10,762 bases of DNA. Origin: an uncultured Collinsella sp. Lineage in GTDB: Bacteria > Actinomycetota > Coriobacteriia > Coriobacteriales > Coriobacteriaceae. The first letter of the stretch is position 1. Every line of letters begins with the position of its first letter. Under the pieces are notes generated by a model. That model did no database searches. It was not told where the DNA came from and saw nothing but the letters and a program-made list of their open reading frames with translations. The stretch is from assembly GCA_902496645.1 (NCBI GenBank), contig CABVBR010000060.1, forward strand, positions 1 to 10,762. The letters are read 5' to 3'. Position numbers and translations under genes: made by a program. Shown here piece by piece: positions 1 to 4,853 of the stretch.

Positions 1-5
1 TTGAA

Positions 6-17
6 GGGAGCGCTCCC
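6..17. promoter_or_regulatory. LacI-family-like operator palindrome
   Basis: The sequence GGGAGCGCTCCC is a perfect 12-bp palindrome. It equals the core of the operator TGGGAGCGCTCCCA bound by the actinobacterial cellobiose/cellulose regulators CebR and CelR (LacI family); here the flanking T and A are replaced by A and G. It lies at the window edge, 12 bp before a possible -35 box at 30-35. Which gene it would control, the one to the left or something rightward, cannot be seen. Seen: the palindrome. Known: the operator. Inferred: function. Confidence 0.4.
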
Positions 18-29
18 GCAAACTGCCTC

Positions 30-58
30 TTGACAACTTATAGGAGCGTCGGTTTAAG
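30..58 (+). promoter_or_regulatory. Possible distal promoter
   Basis: A perfect -35 box TTGACA (30-35) is followed after 17 bases by TTTAAG (53-58), which matches the -10 consensus at four of six positions. Transcription would start near 65. The -10 lies inside the left arm of the inverted repeat at 50-62/130-142, so anything binding that arm would cover the promoter. It may drive a long rpsL leader or be fortuitous. Confidence 0.35.
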
Positions 59-142
59 TTTGTCGCGAGTTCCGCACGAGCCGGAGGCCACTTAATGTGG
101 CCTCCGTGCGAGCCAGGACTGTAGAGCAGCAAACTTAAACCG
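50..142. repeat. Nested inverted repeat, 93 bp
   Basis: The outer arms are a perfect 13-bp inverted pair: CGGTTTAAGTTTG at 50-62 and its complement at 130-142. Inside lies a second strong dyad: GGAGGCCAC at 83-91 pairs with GTGGCCTCC at 97-105 around a 5-base loop, and CGCAC (73-77) can pair with GTGCG (106-110). There is no T-tract after the inner hairpin, so it is not a standard terminator. It could be a cruciform, a paired operator, a small inverted-repeat element or a structured RNA. No clear target-site duplication flanks it. Confidence 0.65.
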
Positions 143-249
143 CAGGCCGCCCGGGCCGGGAATCCGCCCATGCGCACAGGAGGGGATCCCTTTTGTGTAG
201 GGTTTGCGGAAATGTGCCTAATTTGGGATACGCCCGGCGGCGTGGTCTG

Positions 250-278
250 TTGACGGCACAGCTAACGCCACGTATCCT
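250..278 (+). promoter_or_regulatory. Probable rpsL operon promoter
   Basis: TTGACG (250-255) is separated by exactly 17 bases from TATCCT (273-278), a good sigma70-type pair. Transcription would begin around 284-286, giving an rpsL leader of roughly 87 bases. This is the best promoter before the str operon. The same TATCCT hexamer recurs before fabH at 4803-4808. Confidence 0.6.
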
Positions 279-371
279 ATCGAACTGCGTGTTTCGTAGG
301 GGGATGCTGACCCCTCGATTCAAGCCGTTGCACTTTACAGAAAGCTGGAATCATTCGAGAAGGAGTACGCT

Positions 372-749
372 TTGCCTACTATTAACCAGCTGGTTCGCCA
401 GGGCCGTCGTTCCGTGCCCAAGAAGTCCAAGAACGCTGCTCTGCAGCACAACTCCCAGAAGCGCGGCGTGTGCACCCGCGTCTTCACCACGAGCCCCAAG
501 AAGCCGAACTCGGCTCTTCGTAAGGTTGCCCGTGTTCGCCTTGTCAACGGCATCGAAGTTACTGCTTACATCCCGGGTGAGGGCCACAACCTGCAGGAGC
601 ACTCCATCGTGCTCGTCCGCGGCGGTCGTGTCCGTGACCTCCCTGGTGTCCGTTATCACGTCATCCGTGGCGCCTACGACGCTGCTCCGGTCCAGAACCG
701 TATGCAGGCCCGTTCCAAGTACGGTGCTAAGCGCCCCAAGGCCAAATAA
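372..749 (+). CDS. rpsL: 30S ribosomal protein S12
   Basis: S12 sits at the A-site decoding centre of the small subunit and helps control translational accuracy. The 125-residue product has the usual family length and the hallmark blocks QKRGVCTRV (29-37), SPKKPNSALRKV (41-52), GEGHNLQEHS (69-78) and LPGVRYH (90-96). The start is TTG, with the strong Shine-Dalgarno AGAAGGAG (358-365) six bases upstream; no in-frame ATG gives a better family start. Lys43, a classic streptomycin-resistance position, is the sensitive type, but residue 88 is Arg (codon CGT, 633-635) where E. coli, Mycobacterium and Bacillus S12 have Lys. It heads a str-type operon with rpsG, fusA and rpsJ. Confidence 0.97.
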   Translation: MPTINQLVRQGRRSVPKKSKNAALQHNSQKRGVCTRVFTTSPKKPNSALRKVARVRLVNGIEVTAYIPGEGHNLQEHSIVLVRGGRVRDLPGVRYHVIRGAYDAAPVQNRMQARSKYGAKRPKAK

Positions 750-774
750 GCCAGATAACGTTTTGATACTTTCG

Positions 775-800
775 CCGTGTGCCGCCTAAGCGCCGCACGG
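775..800 (+). other. rpsL-rpsG intercistronic hairpin
   Basis: Bases 775-781 pair with 794-800 (seven pairs, one a G-U), followed by a C-C mismatch and three more pairs (783-785 with 790-792) closed by the loop CTAA. No T-tract follows, so this is not an intrinsic terminator. It lies in the 73-base gap before rpsG, ending 10 bases before its Shine-Dalgarno. In E. coli, S7 represses translation by binding the rpsL-rpsG intercistronic RNA; a similar role here is only an inference. Confidence 0.4.
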
Positions 801-822
801 TAGACACTTAAGGAGATTTCAC

Positions 823-1296
823 ATGCCGCGTCGTGCAGCAGCTAATCGTCGTGAGGTTCAGCCTGACGCCGTTTACAACAACCGCCTGGTGACTCAGCTC
901 ATCAACAAGGTCCTTCTTGACGGCAAGAAGGCCACCGCTGAGCGCATCGTTTACACCGCTTTCGAGATCGTTGCCGAGAAGTCCGAGGGTGGCGACGCTC
1001 TCGCTACCTTCAAGAAGGCTATGGACAACGTCAAGCCCACGCTCGAGGTTAAGCCCAAGCGTGTCGGTGGCGCTACCTATCAGGTCCCGATGGAGGTCAA
1101 CTCCCGTCGTTCCACCGCTCTGGGCATCCGCTGGATCGTCAACTTCTCCCGCGCTCGCAAGGAGAAGACCATGGCCGAGCGTCTCGCTAACGAGATTCTC
1201 GACGCTTCCAACGGCCTGGGCGCTTCCGTCAAGAAGCGTGAGGACGTCTTCAAGATGGCCGAGGCCAACCGCGCGTTCTCTCACTATCGTTGGTAA
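823..1296 (+). CDS. rpsG: 30S ribosomal protein S7
   Basis: S7 is a primary 16S rRNA-binding protein that nucleates assembly of the 30S head and contacts E-site tRNA. The 157-residue product has the normal bacterial length and family blocks: the N-terminal MPRR start, VTQLINKVLLDGKK (23-36), GGATYQVPMEV (62-72), RWIVNFSR (100-107) and a C-terminal segment ending AFSHYRW. The ATG start is preceded by AAGGAGAT (810-817). It lies second in the str operon, 73 bases after rpsL and 19 bases before fusA. Nothing is unusual apart from the hairpin upstream. Confidence 0.97.
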   Translation: MPRRAAANRREVQPDAVYNNRLVTQLINKVLLDGKKATAERIVYTAFEIVAEKSEGGDALATFKKAMDNVKPTLEVKPKRVGGATYQVPMEVNSRRSTALGIRWIVNFSRARKEKTMAERLANEILDASNGLGASVKKREDVFKMAEANRAFSHYRW

Positions 1297-1315
1297 GTTA
1301 AGGTAAGGAACTAAC

Positions 1316-3415
1316 ATGGCTAAGCCTAAGTACAAGCTTTCCGATACCCGTAACATCGGCATCATGGCTCACATCGATGCCGGTAAGACCACCACGACCG
1401 AGCGTATTCTTTACTACACCGGTAAGACCCACAAGATCGGTGAGGTCCATGAGGGCGCTGCCACCATGGACTGGATGGTTCAGGAGCAGGAGCGCGGCGT
1501 AACCATTACCTCCGCCGCTACCACGTGCTTCTGGAACAAGGACGGTAAGGACTACCGCATCCAGATCATCGACACCCCGGGCCACGTTGACTTCACCGCC
1601 GAGGTCGAGCGCTGCCTGCGCGTCCTCGATGGCGCTGTCGCCGTCTTCGACGCCGTTGCCGGCGTTCAGCCCCAGTCTGAGACCGTTTGGCGTCAGGCTT
1701 CTACCTTCAACGTCCCCCGCATCGCCTTCATCAACAAGTATGACCGCGTGGGCGCCGACTTCTTCAACGCTATCGAGACCATGAAGGATCGTCTCGACGC
1801 CAACGCTGTGGCCGCTCAGGTCCCGATGGGCGCCGAGGACAACTTCTGGGGCGTTATCGACCTCGTCACCATGACCGCATGGGACTTCAAGGCCGACGAC
1901 AAGGGCATGACCTACCCCGAGCCGATGGACGAGATCCCGGCTGAGTTCGCTGACATCGCTGCCACCAAGCGCGAGGAGCTCCTCGACGCTGCTGCCAGCT
2001 TTGACGACGAGCTCATGGAGAAGATCCTCATGGAGGAGGACTTCACCGTCGAGGAGCTCAAGGCTGCTCTGCGCAAGGGCGTTCTGGCCAACGAGCTCAA
2101 CCTCGTCTTCGTGGGCTCCGCCTACAAGAACAAGGGCGTCCAGGAGCTGCTCGACGCTGTCGTCGACTACCTGCCCAGCCCGCTCGACGTTGAGGCCGTC
2201 ACCGGTACCGATCCGGACACCGGCGAGGAGATCCAGCGTCATCCTTCCTTCGACGAGCCCTTCTCCGGCCTGGTCTTCAAGATCATGACCGACCCGTTCG
2301 TCGGTAAGCTCACCTACGTCCGCGTTTACTCCGGCCGTGCCGAGTCCGGCTCCTACGTTGTCAACGCTTCCAACGGTCAGCGCGAGCGCCTCGGCCGCAT
2401 CCTCGAGATGAACGCCGCCGAGCGTATCGACCGTGACGACGCTGCCGCCGGCGACATCGTCGCTTGCGTCGGCTTCAAGAACTCCACCACCGGTGACACC
2501 CTGTGCGCCGAGGGCAAGGAGATCGTCCTCGAGAAGATCGAGTTCGCCAAGCCCGTTATCGACGTTGCTATTGAGCCCAAGACCAAGGCCGAGCAGGACA
2601 AGATGTCCCTGGCTCTGACCAAGCTCGCCGAGGAGGACCCGACCTTCCAGGTGTCCACCAACCACGAGACCGGCCAGACCATCATCGCCGGCATGGGCGA
2701 GCTGCACCTCGAGATCATCGTCGACCGTCTGCTCCGCGAGTTCAAGGTTGACGCTAACGTCGGTAAGCCCCAGGTTGCCTACCGCGAGACCGCTGGTCAC
2801 GACGTCGAGAAGGCTGAGGGCAAGTTCGTCCGTCAGTCCGGCGGTCGCGGTCAGTACGGCCACGCCGTCATCAAGCTCGAGAAGATGGAGGAGGGCTTCG
2901 GCTACGAGTTCGTCAACGCTATCGTCGGCGGCGTCGTGCCCAAGGAGTACATCCCGTCCATCGACAAGGGCATCCAGGAGGCCCTGAACACCGGTGTTAT
3001 CGCCGGCTTCCCGGTCCTCGACGTCAAGGTCACCCTGTTCGACGGTTCTTACCACGAGGTCGACTCCTCCGAGGCCGCCTTCAAGATCGCCGGTTCCATG
3101 GCTATCAAGGACGCCCTCAAGAAGTCCGATCCGCAGCTGCTCGAGCCGATCATGGCTGTCGAGGTCGAGACCCCCGAGCAGTACATGGGCGACGTTATGG
3201 GCAACCTCTCCGGTCGCCGCGGCAAGATCGAGGGCATGGAGGATCGCAAGAACAGCAAGCTCATCCGTGCCAAGGTGCCGCTGGGCGAGATGTTCGGTTA
3301 CGCTACCGACCTTCGCTCCCAGACCCAGGGCCGTGCATCCTACACGATGCAGTTCGACTCTTATGAGCCCGCGCCCAAGTCCATCGTGGACGAGGTCATG
3401 AGCAAGAACGCCTAA
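1316..3415 (+). CDS. fusA: Translation elongation factor G
   Basis: EF-G is the GTPase that drives ribosomal translocation and, with RRF, subunit recycling. The 699-residue product is full length. GTP-binding elements are clear: P-loop AHIDAGKTT (18-26), switch I RGVTITSAAT (60-69), DTPGHVDF (86-93) with the catalytic His90, and the G4 motif at 140-143. G4 reads NKYD instead of the almost universal NKMD, so residue 142 is Tyr (codon TAT, 1739-1741). Domain II, the EF-G III/V folds and domain IV (including GGRGQYGHAV) follow in order. The ATG start has an AAGGAA Shine-Dalgarno just upstream. The downstream neighbour is rpsJ, not tuf. A second EF-G paralogue is possible in such genomes, but the str context supports the main translation factor. 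Confidence 0.97.
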   Translation: MAKPKYKLSDTRNIGIMAHIDAGKTTTTERILYYTGKTHKIGEVHEGAATMDWMVQEQERGVTITSAATTCFWNKDGKDYRIQIIDTPGHVDFTAEVERCLRVLDGAVAVFDAVAGVQPQSETVWRQASTFNVPRIAFINKYDRVGADFFNAIETMKDRLDANAVAAQVPMGAEDNFWGVIDLVTMTAWDFKADDKGMTYPEPMDEIPAEFADIAATKREELLDAAASFDDELMEKILMEEDFTVEELKAALRKGVLANELNLVFVGSAYKNKGVQELLDAVVDYLPSPLDVEAVTGTDPDTGEEIQRHPSFDEPFSGLVFKIMTDPFVGKLTYVRVYSGRAESGSYVVNASNGQRERLGRILEMNAAERIDRDDAAAGDIVACVGFKNSTTGDTLCAEGKEIVLEKIEFAKPVIDVAIEPKTKAEQDKMSLALTKLAEEDPTFQVSTNHETGQTIIAGMGELHLEIIVDRLLREFKVDANVGKPQVAYRETAGHDVEKAEGKFVRQSGGRGQYGHAVIKLEKMEEGFGYEFVNAIVGGVVPKEYIPSIDKGIQEALNTGVIAGFPVLDVKVTLFDGSYHEVDSSEAAFKIAGSMAIKDALKKSDPQLLEPIMAVEVETPEQYMGDVMGNLSGRRGKIEGMEDRKNSKLIRAKVPLGEMFGYATDLRSQTQGRASYTMQFDSYEPAPKSIVDEVMSKNA

Positions 3416-3440
3416 GTTCGAGCTCTCTGTTACGTAATCC

Positions 3441-3459
3441 TGCGAGAACATCTCTCGCA
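3441..3459 (+). other. fusA-rpsJ intercistronic hairpin
   Basis: TGCGAGA (3441-3447) pairs perfectly with TCTCGCA (3453-3459) around a 5-base loop. It stands in the 61-base gap between fusA and rpsJ, six bases before the rpsJ Shine-Dalgarno TGGAGG (3465-3470). There is no T-tract. It may be an mRNA processing or stability element, or a remnant of the junction where tuf would usually lie. Confidence 0.4.
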
Positions 3460-3476
3460 CTCTTTGGAGGTTTAAG

Positions 3477-3785
3477 TTGGCTACCCAGAAGATCCGCATT
3501 CGCCTCAAGGGCTATGATCACGAGGTCGTCGATCAGTCCGCGAAGCTCATCGTCGAGACCGCTCAGAAGACCGGCGCTCGCGTTTCCGGTCCTGTCCCCC
3601 TGCCCACCGAGCGCAACCTGTACACGGTTATCCGCTCGCCGCACGTGAACAAGGACTCCCGTGAGCAGTTCGAGATGCGCACTCACAAGCGCCTCATCGA
3701 CATTCTCGACCCCACCTCGGGCACCGTTGATTCGCTCATGCGTCTCGACCTCCCCGCTGGCGTCGACATCGACATCAAGCTCTAA
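3477..3785 (+). CDS. rpsJ: 30S ribosomal protein S10
   Basis: S10 is a 30S head protein; in many bacteria it also acts in transcription antitermination as NusE. The 102-residue product has the usual length and the blocks IRIRLKGYDH (6-15), VSGPVPLPT (36-44), SPHVNKDSREQFE (54-66), RTHKRLIDI (68-76) and a C-terminal VDSLMRLDLPAGVDI. Translation starts at TTG, set by TGGAGG (3465-3470) six bases upstream. In most bacteria rpsJ opens the S10 operon before rplC; here it ends the str operon and is followed by a strong terminator, so it is separated from rplC. Confidence 0.97.
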   Translation: MATQKIRIRLKGYDHEVVDQSAKLIVETAQKTGARVSGPVPLPTERNLYTVIRSPHVNKDSREQFEMRTHKRLIDILDPTSGTVDSLMRLDLPAGVDIDIKL

Positions 3786-3796
3786 GCGATATCGCT
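3785..3796. repeat. 12-bp palindrome at rpsJ stop
   Basis: AGCGATATCGCT is a perfect palindrome starting on the last base of the rpsJ stop codon, 11 bases before the terminator stem. It could fold into a very small hairpin or be a protein site; no function can be assigned. Confidence 0.3.
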
Positions 3797-3807
3797 CATA
3801 GCTTACA

Positions 3808-3847
3808 GAGCCCCGCTGCCATGTTGGTAGCGGGGCTCTTTTGTTTT
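3808..3847 (+). terminator. Intrinsic terminator of the str operon
   Basis: GAGCCCCGCT (3808-3817) pairs perfectly with AGCGGGGCTC (3829-3838), and GCC/GGT inside can extend the stem around an ATGTT loop. The T-rich run TTTTGTTTT (3839-3847) follows. This is a strong Rho-independent terminator reading rightward. On the minus strand no U-rich tail follows, so it is not a clear bidirectional terminator for the convergent birA gene. Confidence 0.93.
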
Positions 3848-3900
3848 GAATGATGGTTTGGACTGCCAGGCAATGCTGCCGAGGAGGTGGCTGCGGCACC

Positions 3901-4677
3901 CTATTCGCTCAAGGGGCGCAGCGATGCCTCCTCAAAATGGAAGGATCGCAAGTCGTCTTCTGTCTCGATGCACGCGCGACCAAAGTCATCGACGGTTTTA
4001 AAGATGCCGCGTGCCAGCTCGTCACCGGCTGGGGAGCGGGCGATAACGTGCTCCCCAATCCAATTGAGGCGAGCGACATATTCGCCGTGGACGGGCGCGA
4101 GCGGTCCGGCGTTTTCTTCCATGGCGTTGAGCAGATCTGCCCACGCGTCCACAGCGTTAACGACGGCGTGATAGACCTCATCGAGGAGCGCATCGACGGT
4201 GGGAACATTCTTGTTGAGGTCTGAGAGGCCAATTGCCGCCAGGCCGCCATCGGGCACCTCCTGGGGCGTGTAGTTTACGTTGACGCCAATGCCGCAGACG
4301 GCGAAGGGCCTGCCCTCGTTGTCACGAGCCGCCTCGACTAAGATGCCGCCAAGCTTATGTCCTCGTGCGACGAGATCGTTGGGCCATTTGAGGCCAATCT
4401 CGTTTGCAAGACCCTGCTTTTCGAGTGCCTCGAGCACCGCTAGACCGCTGACGGCGGCAAGACCAGAGTACTTTGCAGGATTAACGCGTGGACGCAGGAC
4501 AATCGAAAGCAATAGGTTACCAGCGGTTGAATCCCATTTGTGGCCGCGCCGACCGCGTCCTGCTGTCTGAGCCCGGGCGGCAAGTCCTGTGCCGTGCGGC
4601 GCTCCCTGTTTCCCTGCTTCGAGCAGGTCATCGTTGGTCGATCCGGTTACGTCGACTATCGTTAATTTGGCATCCAT
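3901..4677 (-). CDS. birA: Biotin-[acetyl-CoA-carboxylase] ligase, no HTH domain
   Basis: The enzyme forms biotinyl-5'-AMP and transfers biotin to the lysine of biotin carrier proteins. The expected partner is AccB, encoded about 5.4 kb away. The ATG at complement 4677 gives 258 residues, preceded by AAGGAGGT (complement 4695-4688); the longer upstream frame is rejected because this ribosome site would fall inside it. Visible motifs are the biotin-site GSTND (12-16), adenylate loop GRGRRG (40-45) followed by KW, the KWPND block with Lys97, GGILVE (110-115) and GIGVNVN. A C-terminal SH3-like domain follows. No N-terminal winged helix-turn-helix is present, so this is a monofunctional group I ligase and not a biotin-operon repressor. 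It is convergent with rpsJ and divergent from fabH. Confidence 0.93.
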   Translation of the reverse strand: MDAKLTIVDVTGSTNDDLLEAGKQGAPHGTGLAARAQTAGRGRRGHKWDSTAGNLLLSIVLRPRVNPAKYSGLAAVSGLAVLEALEKQGLANEIGLKWPNDLVARGHKLGGILVEAARDNEGRPFAVCGIGVNVNYTPQEVPDGGLAAIGLSDLNKNVPTVDALLDEVYHAVVNAVDAWADLLNAMEENAGPLAPVHGEYVARLNWIGEHVIARSPAGDELARGIFKTVDDFGRACIETEDDLRSFHFEEASLRPLSE

Positions 4678-4687
4678 AACGGCTGCT

Positions 4688-4695
4688 ACCTCCTT
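4688..4695 (-). promoter_or_regulatory. birA ribosome-binding site
   Basis: On the minus strand AAGGAGGT lies 10 bases upstream of the ATG at 4677. It is the only strong Shine-Dalgarno in the region and fixes the start at this ATG, 27 codons inside the longest open frame. The spacing is slightly long. Confidence 0.7.
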
Positions 4696-4770
4696 AATGG
4701 ATAAGTGAATAACGCAATGGTGTCGAGAGACAGACACAATGTGAAGCCTTTGTCGCATTTGGCCAATTTA

Positions 4771-4789
4771 ATGTTAACACGTCAACAAC
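4771..4789. promoter_or_regulatory. Operator-like site 1 upstream of fabH
   Basis: ATGTTAACACGTCAACAAC recurs with one mismatch at 4819-4837. Within it, TGTTAAC-AC-GTCAACA (4772-4787) is an imperfect 16-bp palindrome, with half-sites matching at six of seven positions. It is centred about 36 bases before the likely fabH transcription start, over the expected -35 region, and about 100 bases upstream of the birA start. The likely reading is a binding site for a fatty-acid synthesis regulator; the protein is not encoded in the window. Confidence 0.6.
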
Positions 4790-4802
4790 GTCTGAAATGC
4801 GC

Positions 4803-4808
4803 TATCCT
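4803..4808 (+). promoter_or_regulatory. Possible fabH operon -10 element
   Basis: TATCCT is the same hexamer used by the rpsL promoter at 273-278. A good -35 box is not visible at 16-18 bases upstream; that region is occupied by operator-like site 1, so the promoter may be activator-dependent or weak. The start would fall near 4815, between the two repeated sites, giving a leader of about 40 bases before fabH. Confidence 0.35.
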
Positions 4809-4818
4809 CTCTTAGTCG

Positions 4819-4837
4819 ATGTAAACACGTCAACAAC
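4819..4837. promoter_or_regulatory. Operator-like site 2 upstream of fabH
   Basis: ATGTAAACACGTCAACAAC matches site 1 at 18 of 19 positions, exactly 48 bases downstream. It lies just after the predicted transcription start and four bases before the fabH Shine-Dalgarno, a position typical of a repressor roadblock. The dyad here is poorer (five of seven half-site matches), so it may be the weaker site. Confidence 0.6.
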
Positions 4838-4840
4838 TCA

Positions 4841-4847
4841 AAGGAGG
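4841..4847 (+). promoter_or_regulatory. fabH ribosome-binding site
   Basis: AAGGAGG lies six bases before the ATG at 4854 and three before an in-frame GTG at 4851. The spacing favours the ATG and excludes the earlier ATG at 4797. Confidence 0.75.
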
Positions 4848-4853
4848 TTAGTG

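Larger units (their letters stand above)
1..371. other. Non-coding leader upstream of rpsL
   Basis: No convincing gene lies in these 371 bases: short reading frames on both strands lack recognisable protein motifs, and one forward frame merely runs out of frame into rpsL. The stretch instead holds, in order, a 12-bp palindrome (6-17), a possible promoter (30-58), a large nested inverted repeat (50-142), a GC-rich tract (143-190) and a good promoter (250-278). A small hairpin, AGGGG at 298-302 pairing with CCCCT at 311-315, follows the second promoter and lies in the predicted 5' UTR. No known riboswitch or leader class was recognised. Confidence 0.7.

Noticed and set aside
73..110. Inner hairpin as terminator of a gene to the left
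   Set aside because: No T-tract follows on either strand.
248..254. TGTTGAC as a half-site of the fabH operator before rpsL
   Set aside because: The second half-site is absent at the required spacing; the bases are explained by the -35 box.
193..789. A plus-strand frame running from the leader through rpsL
   Set aside because: Its rightward two thirds is an out-of-frame reading of rpsL, and its start lies upstream of the better promoter.
3469..3480. GGTTTAAGTTGG at the rpsJ start resembles the inverted-repeat arm at 51-62 (11 of 12)
   Set aside because: At rpsJ it is made of the Shine-Dalgarno end and the TTG start, similarity stops at once on both sides, and no second copy in inverted orientation is nearby.
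1298..3508. A 736-codon open frame antisense to fusA
   Set aside because: It mirrors the biased codon use of fusA, is composed largely of Leu, Val, Gly, Asp and Glu repeats without family motifs, and spans a clear EF-G gene.
4698..4726. A minus-strand TCGACA-N17-TATCCA promoter for birA
   Set aside because: The spacing is good, but transcription would begin inside the birA ribosome-binding site, so it cannot make a useful message; no better birA promoter was found.
4678..4758. A 27-codon N-terminal extension of BirA
   Set aside because: It contains the AAGGAGGT ribosome site for the ATG at 4677, and group I ligases begin just before the GSTN motif.
4797..4853. A 19-codon N-terminal extension of FabH
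   Set aside because: The strong Shine-Dalgarno at 4841-4847 points to ATG 4854, and the extension would translate through the operator-like repeat; FabH proteins begin close to ILGTG.
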